From Francisella persica ATCC VR-331 (GTDB lineage: Bacteria > Pseudomonadota > Gammaproteobacteria > Francisellales > Francisellaceae), in NCBI RefSeq assembly GCF_001653955.1, contig NZ_CP013022.1, positions 1 through 64,000 of the forward strand: a stretch of DNA of 64,000 nt, in the 5' to 3' direction. The notes under the pieces were generated by a model. The model was not told where the DNA came from. It saw only the letters and a list, made by a program, of their open reading frames with translations, and did no database searches. Below, piece after piece: positions 49,491-60,310 of the stretch (position 1 is its first letter; every line of letters begins with the position of its first letter). A program made the position numbers and the translations under genes.

Positions 49491-50658
49491 TTACTTCTCC
49501 TTGTGGGGATAAAGCTCGCAAAAGTTGTACTTTTTCTTTTAGCAAATTAGCTGCTTGGATAACTTGTACTTGAGTTGTTTGTAGCCCAAAAGATATTCTA
49601 AGCGTTGATTCTGCTTCAACTGCTGTCAAACCTATAGCACTTAAGACGTGTGAAGGCTCAACTGCATGGGAATTACATGCCGAGCCCATTGACATACAAA
49701 CCCCATCAACTAGCGCTAATAATGTTTCACCCTTTACTCCTAAAAATGTAATACTTAAAATACCTGGATAACTATTTTCAAGATCTGTATTAATTCTTAT
49801 ATTAGCCAATTTATGAATAATCCCTAAAAACATCTGCTGCATTTTTGACACATATTCAAAGTTCTGCTCTTTTTTAACAAACATCTCTTTGGCAGCTGTA
49901 GCTAGTGCAAATATCTGATAAGTTGCCAGTGTTCCTGCACGTAAATTAAACTCTTGAGTCCCACCATGTATTTGCTTTATAAGCTTAACTTTGGGTCGTT
50001 TTGATCTTAGATACAGAAAACCAACACCCTTTGGTGCATACAACTTATGTCCAGACACTGATAACAAATCAATATTCATCGCTTTGACATCTATATCAAC
50101 TTTACCATAACCTTGGGCAGCATCAACATGCAGTAATACTCCATTTTGCTTGGTTATTTTACCAATTTCCATAAGATTATTTTGTGTCCCAAGCTCATTA
50201 TTTACAACCATTAAGCTTACAAGTATTGTTTGTGGTGTGATAGATTTTTTAAGCTGCTTCAAATCAACTTCACCAAACTGATTGACATCAAGGTATGTAA
50301 CTTCAAAACCCTGTGTCTCTAAAAACTTACAAACATCCAATACTGCCTTATGCTCAGCTTTTGAGGTTATTATATGTCTACCTTTATTTTTATAAGCGTA
50401 TGCCACTCCTTTTATCGCAAGATTATTTGACTCAGTTGCTCCTGAAGTGAAAATAATCTCTCTTGGTAACACTGCTAAAGTTTGAGCAATTTCAGCCCTT
50501 GCCTGCTCAATTTTATTACTAACAATTTCTGCTTGCTGATATGTTGATGACCCAGAATTAAAAAAATCACCATCACTAGCTATTGAATTTAACATAGATT
50601 TTTTTACAATTTGACTAAGTGGAGTTGTCGCAGCATAATCCAAGTAAATAAGATTCAT
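49483..50658 (-). CDS. iscS: cysteine desulfurase (IscS/NifS family)
   Basis: A 391-residue PLP enzyme that removes sulfur from cysteine. The PLP Lys is in SVSGHKLYAPKG (residue 205), the active Cys is in SMGSACNSHAVEPSHVL (residue 328), and TSGATESNN with HVDAAQGYG holds the cofactor. This is the IscS arrangement. The gene is next to the IscU-like gene and recO, not to iscR, hscA or fdx, so it may serve tRNA thiolation or be a second desulfurase in the cell. Confidence 0.93.
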   Translation of the reverse strand: MNLIYLDYAATTPLSQIVKKSMLNSIASDGDFFNSGSSTYQQAEIVSNKIEQARAEIAQTLAVLPREIIFTSGATESNNLAIKGVAYAYKNKGRHIITSKAEHKAVLDVCKFLETQGFEVTYLDVNQFGEVDLKQLKKSITPQTILVSLMVVNNELGTQNNLMEIGKITKQNGVLLHVDAAQGYGKVDIDVKAMNIDLLSVSGHKLYAPKGVGFLYLRSKRPKVKLIKQIHGGTQEFNLRAGTLATYQIFALATAAKEMFVKKEQNFEYVSKMQQMFLGIIHKLANIRINTDLENSYPGILSITFLGVKGETLLALVDGVCMSMGSACNSHAVEPSHVLSAIGLTAVEAESTLRISFGLQTTQVQVIQAANLLKEKVQLLRALSPQGEVNV

Positions 50659-50905
50659 TAGAAATTAATAGTTCTTTTATTTAATAGCTAATATTGCTAT
50701 TATATCAAATAATTGTGTACATAGTACTTTAACAAAATCGCAACAAAATTAAGCAACTGACTAGAGATGGTAAATCTTGTCAATTTCTTAGAGAAATTAG
50801 CTTAAAAATCTCGCGATTTATTAAGAAAGACCTTAACGGTCAAAAGCGAGTTGACTCGTTAAACAGTCAGCTATGATTTATATTTATTGAAGGAATTAAT
50901 AACAA
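50659..50905 (+). promoter_or_regulatory. upstream and leader region of rne
   Basis: A 247-base non-coding stretch between the divergent iscS and rne. It contains small hairpins: GACC-TTAAC-GGTC (about 50829-50841) and CGAG-TTGA-CTCG (about 50848-50859). E. coli rne is controlled through 5' leader hairpins recognised by RNase E, so a similar role is possible but not shown. Confidence 0.35.
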
Positions 50906-53566
50906 ATGAAGAGAATACTAATAAACAGTAAAAGTGGTGAAGAAACAAGAATTGCCACATTAGATAATGGCAAACTAATAGATCTAGATATTGAGAATAT
51001 TGATAGAGAACAAAAGAAAGCAAATATTTACAAAGGCTACATTTCAAGAATTGAGCCAAGCTTAAATGCTATATTTGTTAACTATGGTGAAGAAAAAAAT
51101 GGTTTTTTACCGTTTAAAGAAGTATCAGAATATTATCTAAAAGATGTTCCAAATGGCGATAATATCGCGCCTTTGCTTTTAGAAGGACAAGAACTCATCG
51201 TTCAAATAGATAAAGAAGAGCGTGGCGATAAAGGTGCGGCATTGACTACATTTATAACCCTAGCTGGCTCCTATATGGTGTTACTACCAAACAATTCTGA
51301 TGCTGGTGGTATTTCTCGTCGTGTCGAAGGCGAAGATAGAGAAAGATTAAAAAAATATCTAAAGGAATTAAATATCCCAAAAAATATGAGTGTAATAGCA
51401 AGAACCGCCTGCGTTGAATGCTCTTTTGAAGAATTAAAACATGATTTTTGTACTCTAGTTGAATTATGGGAATCTATTTCTCAAGCTTACCATAGAATCA
51501 AAAAACCCGCACTATTACATAAAGAAAGTGACATTATTGTAAGAACAATTAGAGATCATTTAAAAGAAGATGTAAAAGAAATTATTGTTGATTCTAAAGA
51601 ATGCTTTGAAGATGTCAAAAGACAACTTAGTTTACTTAGACAAAGCTTTGATATAAATAAAGTAAAACTATACAACGAAGAATTACCATTATTTGCTCAG
51701 TTTGGAATTGATCAACAAATAGAAAATGCCTATAGAAGAGAAATTCGCCTACCATCTGGCGGTTCTATCGTAATAGATACTACAGAAGCACTTGTAGCAA
51801 TAGATGTAAACTCATCTCGTGCTAACAAAGCTGAAGATGTAGAAACTACAGCGTTTAAAACTAACTTAGAGGCTGCAGAAGAAGTCGCTCGTCAACTTAG
51901 AATCAGAGACTTAGGTGGTCTTGTTATAGTTGACTTTATTGATATGTCTTTCTACCCAAATCGAAAACAAGTTGAAGAAAAACTAATGGAAGCACTACAA
52001 CAAGATAGAGCGCGTATCCAAATGTCACGCATTTCTAAACTTGGACTAGTTGAGATATCAAGACAACGCTTAAGTTCTTCAATTAACGAAAGCGTAATGC
52101 AAAAATGTCCACGTTGTGAAGGTCATGGTTTTATCAAAACTACTCAAGCTACAGCACTTACCATCCTGCGTAAAATCAGAGCAGAAGCTATCAAAGAAGA
52201 TACTAACGAAATTCGTGTCCAAGTTCCTGTAGATATTGCTGCGTATATTTTAAATGAGAAAAGAGACAGTATAGTTGAGATCGAGAGAATTTCTCAAGTT
52301 AAGGTTATGATTATCCCTAACTTTAATATGGAGTCACCAAAGTTTCAAATGCAGAGAATCTGGGGTACTAGCTATAAATCAAATCGCACTAGTTCAGAAT
52401 TAATAGAAGATGTTTATAATATTGAAATTCCTAAAGCTGGCAAAAAAAAAGTTGCTGCTGTGGATTTTAATAAAGCCATGGAAAATCTAACTACTAGCAG
52501 TACTCAAGAGCAAAAGCCACAAACTGACACTCAAATAAGTAAAGCTATACAAAATGATAAAAAACAAGATGCTGTAAATCAACAAGCTAAGAAAAAAGGC
52601 TTCTTTGCTAAGCTATTTAGTAGTATATTTGCAACTGATTCTAAAGCTGCTAAACAAGCTAATAATCTAGCTCAAAAACAACAAAACAAAGGACAAAACT
52701 TCCAAAAGCAGCAACAAAATAAGTCGCAAAAAGATAATAACCAGCGCAATGAGCGTAATAATAACAATAATAAAAATGAGCGTAATAAAAATAGAAATAA
52801 TAAAGTAGCAAAACCACAAACAGCTCAGGAAAATAAGCTACAAAAAGATAATAACCAGCTTAATTATAACAACGGTCACAATACCAATAATAGTAATGAT
52901 AAAAATGAGCGTAATAAAAATAAATCAAACAATGATAAGTTTGATAAAAAATCAAATAACCACAACAATAGAAGCAATAATCTCAATCTAAACAATGCTG
53001 AAGAAGTTATTGATATTACAAAACTTAAGTATCAAAATCAAACAGCTGTTACAAAAACTGAGAGTGTCAAAAAGGTGATTTCTAAAAATCCTGACGAGTT
53101 TATCTCTGTAATGGTTAAAGATGTCTTAGAGAACTATGATAGTCTAAAGGATGATGGCGCTACAAAGATAGCTACCAAAGAGAAAATTAAAACTAACAAA
53201 TACTTAAAGTTTGATACTGTATCTGTAGATAGTGAAATAGCTCTGCTTAACCAAATAGCTAAATCAAATCAAACTGTTGAAGTTGAGCAATTCTCAGCTG
53301 TAGCAGTTGAAGAATCTTTAAGTGTTGTTGATAAATTTGATGATACAACAATACCAGATGTTATAGTAGAGCAAGAAAAGCCAGAAAAAGTAATTAAAGA
53401 AACTAATCGAGCTAATGAAACTAAACCTAAAAAAGAAAAGCAAACTACTACAAAAAATAATAAAAAAGAAAAACCAGCTGAAAAAGAAACTAAACAAAAT
53501 CAAGCTAAGCCCGAATACATAAACTATTCACCTGCGATTGATTTTAAATCTCAAGCACTAATATAG
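50906..53566 (+). CDS. rne: ribonuclease E
   Basis: An 886-residue endoribonuclease for mRNA turnover and tRNA/rRNA processing. The catalytic half has the S1 domain (YKGYISRIEPSLNAIFVNYG), 5'-sensor, DNase-I-like site (ALVAIDVNSS and GGLVIVDFID with the metal-binding Asp residues) and the Zn-link Cys401-x2-Cys404 (CPRC). From about residue 530 onward it is low complexity, rich in Asn, Gln and Lys, with internal repeats (KDNNQ, KNERNKN). The tail has no degradosome motif I can identify and looks disordered. AAGGA precedes ATG. Confidence 0.96.
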   Translation: MKRILINSKSGEETRIATLDNGKLIDLDIENIDREQKKANIYKGYISRIEPSLNAIFVNYGEEKNGFLPFKEVSEYYLKDVPNGDNIAPLLLEGQELIVQIDKEERGDKGAALTTFITLAGSYMVLLPNNSDAGGISRRVEGEDRERLKKYLKELNIPKNMSVIARTACVECSFEELKHDFCTLVELWESISQAYHRIKKPALLHKESDIIVRTIRDHLKEDVKEIIVDSKECFEDVKRQLSLLRQSFDINKVKLYNEELPLFAQFGIDQQIENAYRREIRLPSGGSIVIDTTEALVAIDVNSSRANKAEDVETTAFKTNLEAAEEVARQLRIRDLGGLVIVDFIDMSFYPNRKQVEEKLMEALQQDRARIQMSRISKLGLVEISRQRLSSSINESVMQKCPRCEGHGFIKTTQATALTILRKIRAEAIKEDTNEIRVQVPVDIAAYILNEKRDSIVEIERISQVKVMIIPNFNMESPKFQMQRIWGTSYKSNRTSSELIEDVYNIEIPKAGKKKVAAVDFNKAMENLTTSSTQEQKPQTDTQISKAIQNDKKQDAVNQQAKKKGFFAKLFSSIFATDSKAAKQANNLAQKQQNKGQNFQKQQQNKSQKDNNQRNERNNNNNKNERNKNRNNKVAKPQTAQENKLQKDNNQLNYNNGHNTNNSNDKNERNKNKSNNDKFDKKSNNHNNRSNNLNLNNAEEVIDITKLKYQNQTAVTKTESVKKVISKNPDEFISVMVKDVLENYDSLKDDGATKIATKEKIKTNKYLKFDTVSVDSEIALLNQIAKSNQTVEVEQFSAVAVEESLSVVDKFDDTTIPDVIVEQEKPEKVIKETNRANETKPKKEKQTTTKNNKKEKPAEKETKQNQAKPEYINYSPAIDFKSQALI
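52727..52921 (+). repeat. imperfect internal repeat in the rne low-complexity region
   Basis: The 18-base CAAAAAGATAATAACCAG occurs at 52727-52744 and 52841-52858. A 20-base core AAAATGAGCGTAATAAAAAT occurs at 52774-52793 and 52902-52921. The units differ by 114-128 bases. They encode KDNNQ and KNERNKN and keep the frame. Confidence 0.7.
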
Positions 53567-53580
53567 AATAAGGTTTTACA

Positions 53581-54372
53581 ATGCTACAATATCCTCATAT
53601 CGATCCAGTTGCATTGCAACTTGGCCCTATAAAGATCCATTGGTATGGTTTGATGTATCTATTTGGTATCTTTGCTGGTTGGTACTTAACTAGATATAGA
53701 GCAAAAGTTAAACCGTGGGCTCCTATCAAACCACAACAAGTTGGCGATTTGACATTTTATGTGGCACTAGGTGTCATTCTTGGTGGTAGGATTGGCTATA
53801 TTATCTTCTACAATCTTCCTTATTATTTCCATAACCCAGCACAAATGTTTTTCTTATGGGATGGTGGGATGTCATTCCATGGTGGATTTATTGGTGTACT
53901 TATAGCATTCGCAATATTTGCACGTAAGATTGGTGCAAATTCCTTTGATTTAGGCGAGTTTGTTGCACCAGTTGTACCAATTGGCTTAGGCGCTGGTAGG
54001 ATAGGTAACTTTATCAATGGTGAACTTTGGGGTAGGGTTACAGACTCACCAATAGGCATGGTTTTTCCAACTGGTGGACCACTACCAAGGTATCCATCAC
54101 AGCTATTTGAGTTTTTCTTTGAGGGAGTTGTACTATTTACTATTCTATGGCTTGTTACTATCAAGCAAAAACCGCGTTATCTTGTGCTTGGGCTTTTCAT
54201 GCTTTTATATGGTTGCACTAGGTTTATCTGTGAATTTTTTAGGCAGCCAGATCCACAATATGGCTATATATTTTTCAATTGGATGACTATGGGGCAAATA
54301 CTATCAATTCCAATGGTACTACTAGGAGCTGTAATCCTAATTGCAGTATTTATCAAAACAAGGAAACAATAA
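53581..54372 (+). CDS. lgt: prolipoprotein diacylglyceryl transferase
   Basis: A 263-residue membrane enzyme with seven helices that moves diacylglycerol onto the lipobox Cys. The signature [14 protein letters not shown] is intact (about residues 139-152), as are HWYGLMY and HGGFIG. It starts 14 bases after rne and its stop is directly followed by the thyA ATG, suggesting a rne-lgt-thyA-serA-tilS transcript. Its substrates would include the lipoprotein at 1.07 kb. Confidence 0.97.
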   Translation: MLQYPHIDPVALQLGPIKIHWYGLMYLFGIFAGWYLTRYRAKVKPWAPIKPQQVGDLTFYVALGVILGGRIGYIIFYNLPYYFHNPAQMFFLWDGGMSFHGGFIGVLIAFAIFARKIGANSFDLGEFVAPVVPIGLGAGRIGNFINGELWGRVTDSPIGMVFPTGGPLPRYPSQLFEFFFEGVVLFTILWLVTIKQKPRYLVLGLFMLLYGCTRFICEFFRQPDPQYGYIFFNWMTMGQILSIPMVLLGAVILIAVFIKTRKQ

Positions 54373-55197
54373 ATGCAAGAATATCTAAATTTCCTTAAAT
54401 ATATTAAAGAAAACGGTGTTTTAAAGAGTGATAGAACTGGCACTGGGACAAGAAGCATTTTTGGCTATCAGATGCGTTTTGATCTTCAAAAAGGCTTTCC
54501 GCTAGTAACTACAAAAAAAATTCATATTCCTAGTGTTGTCTATGAGCTATTATGGTTTTTAAGTGGTAGTACAAATATTAAATACCTTAATGATAACAAG
54601 ATTAGAATTTGGAATGAATGGGCAACAGCAGATGGCGAACTTGGTCCTATCTATGGCAAACAATGGCGGGATTTTAATGGTCAAGGTATAGATCAAATTG
54701 CTAAAATAATTGAAATGCTAAAAACAAACCCAAACTCACGTAGAATTATAGTTTCAGCTTGGAACCCATGTGTTGTACCATCAGAAAAAATCTCTCCACA
54801 AGAAAATGTTGCAAAAGGTAATTCAGCCCTGCCACCTTGTCATGCCATGTTTCAATTCTATGTCGCGGATAATAAACTATCATGTATGCTTACACAAAGA
54901 AGTGCTGATGCTTTTCTTGGAGTTCCATTTAATATTGCCAGCTATTCACTACTAACGCATATGGTTGCACAGCAATGTAATCTTAATGTTGGCAAGTTCA
55001 TCTGGTCAGGTGGTGATTGTCATATATACAACAACCACATTGGGCAAGTTAATGAACAGCTTAATCGTGAACCCTTAAATCTACCAATATTAAAGATTTT
55101 AAGAAAACCAAACTCTATCTTTGATTATAAATACGAAGATTTTGAGTTTGAAAACTATAACTATCACCATGCTATCAGAGCAAAAATATCTGTATAA
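54373..55197 (+). CDS. thyA: thymidylate synthase
   Basis: A 274-residue folate-dependent enzyme making dTMP from dUMP. Catalytic Cys156 is in [10 protein letters not shown], and [15 protein letters not shown] and [16 protein letters not shown] are intact. Slightly longer than E. coli (264) through an insert around [17 protein letters not shown] before the active site. It starts immediately after the lgt stop; the lgt-thyA order is common in gammaproteobacteria. Confidence 0.97.
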   Translation: MQEYLNFLKYIKENGVLKSDRTGTGTRSIFGYQMRFDLQKGFPLVTTKKIHIPSVVYELLWFLSGSTNIKYLNDNKIRIWNEWATADGELGPIYGKQWRDFNGQGIDQIAKIIEMLKTNPNSRRIIVSAWNPCVVPSEKISPQENVAKGNSALPPCHAMFQFYVADNKLSCMLTQRSADAFLGVPFNIASYSLLTHMVAQQCNLNVGKFIWSGGDCHIYNNHIGQVNEQLNREPLNLPILKILRKPNSIFDYKYEDFEFENYNYHHAIRAKISV

Positions 55198-55207
55198 GGA
55201 TATCAAA

Positions 55208-56443
55208 ATGAGCCATCTATCTCTTAATAAAAAGAAAATTCCCATTCTTCTCTTAGAAAATATCCACCCAAATGCTGTTGAATCGTTTAAAATTGCAGGA
55301 TACGAAAATATCGAATTACCAAATACAGCTCTTGAAGGGCAAGAACTAATAGATAAACTTAAAGATTTTAAAATTGTCGGCTTACGCTCACGTACACAAC
55401 TTACAAAAGAAGTTCTTGAGCAATCTAAGCATCTTATAGCTATTGGTTGTTTTTGTATCGGTACTAACCAAGTAGATATTAAAACCGCACAGAGTTTAGG
55501 TATACCAGTTTTTAATGTTCCATTTTCAAACACTCGCAGTGTTGCTGAGCTTGTCTTAGCAGAAGCTATTTTGCTAATACGTAATGTAATCGACAAGAAT
55601 GCTAAAGCCCATAGAGGAGAATGGCTTAAATCAGCTGATAATGCTAATGAAGTAAAAGGCAAGACTTTAGGAATTGTCGGTTACGGTCATATTGGTATGC
55701 AGCTTGGAGTTCTAGCAGAGAATATTGGTTTAAATGTGATATTTTATGATATTGAAGAGAAACTACCTTTAGGTAATGCCTGTCAAGTTGACAGCTTAGT
55801 AACACTACTACAACAATCAGATGTCATTTCTCTACATGTGCCACAACTGCCAAGCACTGCAAATATGATATCAACCAAAGAATTTGCGCTTATGAAGCAA
55901 AATTCAGTTCTTATAAATGCTTCAAAAGGTAATGTAATAGACATCGATGCTTTGGTTAATGCCATAAAAAGTGCTAAGCTTAAAGGCGCAGCAATTGATG
56001 TTTTTCATAAAGAGCCATCATCAAAAGGTGAGATTTTTGAAAGTCCTTTAAGAGGCCTTGATAATGTCTTTCTGACACCACATATAGGTGGTAGCACTAT
56101 AGAGGCACAAGAAAATATTGCTACTGAAGTAAGTGCTAAATTAATCAAGTATTCAGACAATGGTTCAACATTAAACGCGATAAACTTCCCTAAGTTATCT
56201 CTACCTAGTCATAAAGAAACACATCGAATCTTACATATTCATCAAAATATCCCTTGTATCATCAATGAACTCAATAGAATTTTAGCGTCTAAAAATATCA
56301 ATGTTGAGGGTCAATATCTAAGAACGTTAGAAAATATTGGTTATGTTGTTATGGATATTAAATCAAGCTCAGATCAGGCTAAAGATATTATTGATGAATT
56401 TAAAAAAGTTAAAGCTACAATAAAGGCTCGCTATTTAGTATAA
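55208..56443 (+). CDS. serA: D-3-phosphoglycerate dehydrogenase
   Basis: A 411-residue enzyme for the first step of serine synthesis. NAD loop GIVGYGHIGMQLG, GLRSRTQLTKEVL, TPHIGGSTIEAQENIA with the catalytic His, and a C-terminal ACT domain (HIHQNIPCIINELNRIL) that binds serine for feedback. ATG 55208 has AAGGA upstream and begins the conserved N-terminus; the frame runs to 55121 inside thyA. It is followed directly by tilS. Confidence 0.96.
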   Translation: MSHLSLNKKKIPILLLENIHPNAVESFKIAGYENIELPNTALEGQELIDKLKDFKIVGLRSRTQLTKEVLEQSKHLIAIGCFCIGTNQVDIKTAQSLGIPVFNVPFSNTRSVAELVLAEAILLIRNVIDKNAKAHRGEWLKSADNANEVKGKTLGIVGYGHIGMQLGVLAENIGLNVIFYDIEEKLPLGNACQVDSLVTLLQQSDVISLHVPQLPSTANMISTKEFALMKQNSVLINASKGNVIDIDALVNAIKSAKLKGAAIDVFHKEPSSKGEIFESPLRGLDNVFLTPHIGGSTIEAQENIATEVSAKLIKYSDNGSTLNAINFPKLSLPSHKETHRILHIHQNIPCIINELNRILASKNINVEGQYLRTLENIGYVVMDIKSSSDQAKDIIDEFKKVKATIKARYLV

Positions 56444-57640
56444 ATGTCTATAAGTAAAACTCTTGTTTTAAATGAAATAAAAAAACTCTCTCCATCTCAT
56501 ATCATTATTGGTTATAGTGGCGGCATTGACTCAAGTGTTTTACTAAATATCAGCAAAGACTTATATATTCCAATCATTGCAATTTATATTAATCATAATC
56601 TTCATCGTGACTCATTAAAATGGCAAATTCATTGCCAAAAAACTTGTGAAAGATATAATCTACAATTTATTAGTCACTCGTTAGGTAAAGCTCCTAAAGG
56701 AGAAAATTTTGAGGCTTGGGCAAGTAAACAAAGAATGGATTTTTTTCAAAAAATAATGCAGCAATACCCTAAACCATTACTTTTACTAGGTCACCACCAA
56801 GATGACCAAGCTGAGACATTTTTGATTCAAGCAATACGAGGCTCTGGATTAGCCGGCTTAGCTGGTATACCGTATTATAAAAAACTACATCATGGAAACG
56901 TATTACGCCCATTACTAAACTATAACAAGATTGAAATTGAAGAGTTTACCAAACTAAATAATATCGTACATATATATGATGATAGTAACGAGGATATAAA
57001 ATACCGCAGGAATCTAATTCGTAATAAAATAATCCCAATACTACAACAAGTAAATCCAAATATTAGTCAAACCATCTCTCGTAGTGCAAATATTTGTGCA
57101 GAAAGTAATAATGTTTTGCAGAAACTACTCGCAGAAAAATTACAATCAATATCTCAAAATACTACGATAATAATTAGTGAGTTAATAAAATTAGACGATG
57201 ATATTCAAAAAAGTCTGCTGCATCTTTGGTTTAAACAAAACACACAGCAAAGTCTTAAAAGCAAGCAAACAAAAGAATTACATCTAGCTGTCAATAATCA
57301 CTCAACAGGTTGGAAAATCCACATAAGTAACAACTGTCAAATTCATATACAATATAATCAGCTTATGATAAAGCATACAGCAACTGCTAAGGATGTAAGC
57401 AAAGAAGCTATCATAAGTTGGCTTAATGAAAACCTTAACAAACAAATTGATCTAACTGAGATAGTAATCCGTGATAGAAAACCTGATGACAAATGCAAAT
57501 ATTATGGCAGAAACAAGACTAATAAACTTAAAAAACTCTTTCAAGAACTACAAATTCCCGCCACTGAAAGATCAAAAGCAAGAATAATTTTAAAAGATCA
57601 GCAAATAATTGCCGTGTATCCTTTTTTTGTTTGTGAGTAA
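56444..57640 (+). CDS. tilS: tRNA(Ile)-lysidine synthetase
   Basis: A 398-residue N-type ATP-pyrophosphatase that changes the wobble C of tRNA-Ile to lysidine. The P-loop is YSGGIDSS (about residues 24-31); [22 protein letters not shown] and [22 protein letters not shown] follow, with the C-terminal TilS domain ([16 protein letters not shown]...[10 protein letters not shown]). Start is directly after the serA stop. The 3' end overlaps the dead POT transporter frame on the other strand. Confidence 0.95.
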   Translation: MSISKTLVLNEIKKLSPSHIIIGYSGGIDSSVLLNISKDLYIPIIAIYINHNLHRDSLKWQIHCQKTCERYNLQFISHSLGKAPKGENFEAWASKQRMDFFQKIMQQYPKPLLLLGHHQDDQAETFLIQAIRGSGLAGLAGIPYYKKLHHGNVLRPLLNYNKIEIEEFTKLNNIVHIYDDSNEDIKYRRNLIRNKIIPILQQVNPNISQTISRSANICAESNNVLQKLLAEKLQSISQNTTIIISELIKLDDDIQKSLLHLWFKQNTQQSLKSKQTKELHLAVNNHSTGWKIHISNNCQIHIQYNQLMIKHTATAKDVSKEAIISWLNENLNKQIDLTEIVIRDRKPDDKCKYYGRNKTNKLKKLFQELQIPATERSKARIILKDQQIIAVYPFFVCE

Positions 57641-58985
57641 GTTTTTTACCTACTTTAATTTCTTTATGACCAAAGTAACAATATACCATAGTTATAATTG
57701 TCACTGCCAAGATAGCCATGATATTGGTAAATAACCCTTAAAATAATTATACCTGTTTGACTAGATCAAAATTATTAGGATTACCTTGAAAAGCTGCTAA
57801 ATCAGCAGCCTTAGCGCCAATAAATTCAGCGACATTTCCTGTAAAAGCATATATGATACAGCTAAGAAACCTGTATCTTTTAATCTCCGAAAGTGCAATA
57901 GAATCTATAAATAATTCTGACACACCTAAAAAACTAAAGCAATGATGACAAGTAAAGCTGATGTTGTCACATCTATGCTTACATTTTTACTATAAAGAAT
58001 TAAAACAAAACATAGTAACTGAAATGCTAAAACCAAATTAGAACTTGATCATTATACCAAAATCATCATAAAGTGATTTTACTCTCTTCCAAATCCATAC
58101 AATAATTAGATGACAAACAAGATTGAAAGTGAATTCATTGAAGTAAAAGTACTCGCATGAATATCAATTCCCCATAAGTATATATCGACATTTTTATGTA
58201 TAAAAATTTCTACTTACGTGTATAATTGCTAATCAAATACCCAAAAAACTATACCAAAAATATAAAAAGGCAATAGTGCAACGTGTAGTAGCATCTGTTT
58301 TGATAAAAATGACCATAAAAACTATTGCAGTAATACATGTAACTACTACTAATAGATAACCATCAAAAATATATTCTAAAGTCAAGTAGCTTAGAATCAA
58401 TATTAACTAAATATTCTAAAAACTACAACTAAGTTTTGTAGCTATTTAGGTAAAGTTTTTTTGTGGAAAAATATCTGAAATTAGAACCTAGCATAAATAC
58501 AGCTAAACCACATAGCATAGGTGCAAATATTCCACCAAAACTCACCTAAGTATATATAAATGTGAAAGCTGAATATTTGTTTGGATCATCAGAATTATAT
58601 TGCTTCCCTAACAAAACAATATACATTTCATTTTGAAAAACCATAATCACAGACTATAAATGCCATGCCAAGATATAACTTACTATCGCCACCAAAGCCA
58701 GGGATAATATGACCAACAACATAAGTACTGCACCATAAATCACCGTTTTCTTATAACCTAATACTCTATCTGCAATAATCCCACCAACTTTAGGTTACAA
58801 ATATATCAAATTATATAGCTTCTTATGCTATAGTATAAGATGTAGTATCATCGAGTTTAAGTTGATCTACCATATGTAATATCAAAAGAGCTATCATACA
58901 CCATAGAAGCTAAAATATTCTCACATATATCACAATAATGTACCATAAAGCTTTATGATGTTTTTTTGATGATAATTTTGTTGCA
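57640..58985 (-). pseudogene. POT-family peptide transporter remnant
   Basis: Minus-strand pieces in shifting frames read LYGTLL followed by EYFSFYGV, PKVGGIIADRVLGYKKTVIYGAVLM (the POT loop between helices 2 and 3), DDPNKYSAFTFIYTWVSFGGIFAPMLCGLAVFMLGSNFRYF, and at the 3' end GNVAEFIGAKAADLAAFQGNPNNF and a last helix MAILAVTIITMVYCYFG. At least eight stops or shifts. The live protein would import di- and tripeptides with protons. Confidence 0.85.
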
Positions 58986-59189
58986 TTGATTAACTAGTAA
59001 AATTAACAATAAATAGATTATAGATAAACAAGCATCTTAGTAAAATCTTAGTAAAAGTTATATGTGGCTTTTATAAATTTAGCCCTAATTATTTAATAAT
59101 ACCAATGTTATTAAATATCAATAGTATCTAGTTATTCAAACCATGTTAGTATAGGAGTAGCTAATACTACTAACACTAAAGGATAGAAT

Positions 59190-60285
59190 TTGAAACCTTT
59201 AGCAAAAAAGTTTTTTGTATGTTTGTACTCCTTTATTGATGCTATTTTTACAGTCACTAGCATGCACCACGATCTACATTGGTTTAAAATACAACACCGT
59301 TTCCGGTAGAACTATGGAATGAGAATTCACCTGGAACTGACAACTCATTTTATATGCTTAAGGGAAGTAATCATTATTTTAACTGCGCTAGGTAATTTAA
59401 TTAGCTACTCTTCTAAATACTCAATAATCGCTACTGGACTTGTAAATGCTAATAAAGAATTTTTAGTTTATGGACAAAATGATCAAGACCTTAGGCCTTA
59501 GTATTAGTGCAAACTATATACCAGACTTTTCCAAATATCAAAAAGCAGCAAATACAGATAAAAAATATGTTTCTATAAACTGAAATTAGTATATTACTAC
59601 TAAGAGAGTATGCCAATGTAGAACAAGTTAAAGTCTGGTCAGATAAAAGTACTATGATTAATAGTGTTACTCCACGATTACACTTTAATCACTGACAAAT
59701 ATGGTGGGCTAGTGCTAGGAATACATAAAAGGAAAAGTAAGATTATATGATGTCAATTCAAATGTCAAAGTAATGACCAATGCCATAACTTATGATTGGC
59801 ATCTTAATAAAATTGAGTAAATTACTTAAATTTAAGTAACCAAACAACAACTAGAGTAAAAATAAGTGATACCATTGATCCATCACAAGGCAAAGATACC
59901 CAAGATATAAACTCACTCTGTCAAGGCAATGTCTTATTTAGGCTTACCTGAAAACTACTCACCACCATCAAGATTTATCAAAACTACAATATTGGATATT
60001 ATGCTAACAATAAAGGTGATAATAATGAAAATCTCGTTACTAAAGTTACTCATATCCTTAATAATGTTTATAATATCTAAGGCAACAGTTACTAAAAAAC
60101 TTGGAAATCAGACATTGATCATACTGCATTTAACTATAATAAAAGATCTTAACAACAATAAACTTTATATCAAAAGCTATAATCCACCTAATAATGCTGT
60201 ATAAATTGATTTAAATACACTAGACACAAATAACTCTAAGCAGTTTGCTATTAATATAGACAAATTACCTTACCCAAATAAATAA
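59190..60285 (+). pseudogene. choloylglycine hydrolase-family (linear amide C-N hydrolase) remnant
   Basis: Near 59.23 kb a signal-like stretch leads to LACTTIYIGLKYNTVSGRTME, where the Cys after the signal is the Ntn nucleophile of this family. Further pieces, in different frames, are NKEFLVYGQNDQ, SISANYIPDFSKYQKAAN, KYGG, NVKVMTNAITYDWHLNKIE (the conserved TN...DWHL segment near 59.79 kb), SYLGLPENYSPPSRFIK (near 59.93 kb) and a tail to PYPNK. About ten breaks. Live relatives cut amide bonds of bile salts, penicillin V or acyl-homoserine lactones. Confidence 0.82.
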
Positions 60286-60310
60286 TATATCAACTAATCT
60301 TATCAAGTAG

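Noticed and set aside
52500-53000. A-rich repeated tract that could be taken for a CRISPR-like or microsatellite array
   Set aside because: It is the coding region of the RNase E low-complexity tail; spacing is irregular and the frame is open.
55121-55662. 187-codon antisense frame over thyA/serA and the upstream extension of serA
   Set aside because: The antisense frame shadows serA; the serA extension lies inside thyA and ATG 55208 has a good ribosome-binding site.
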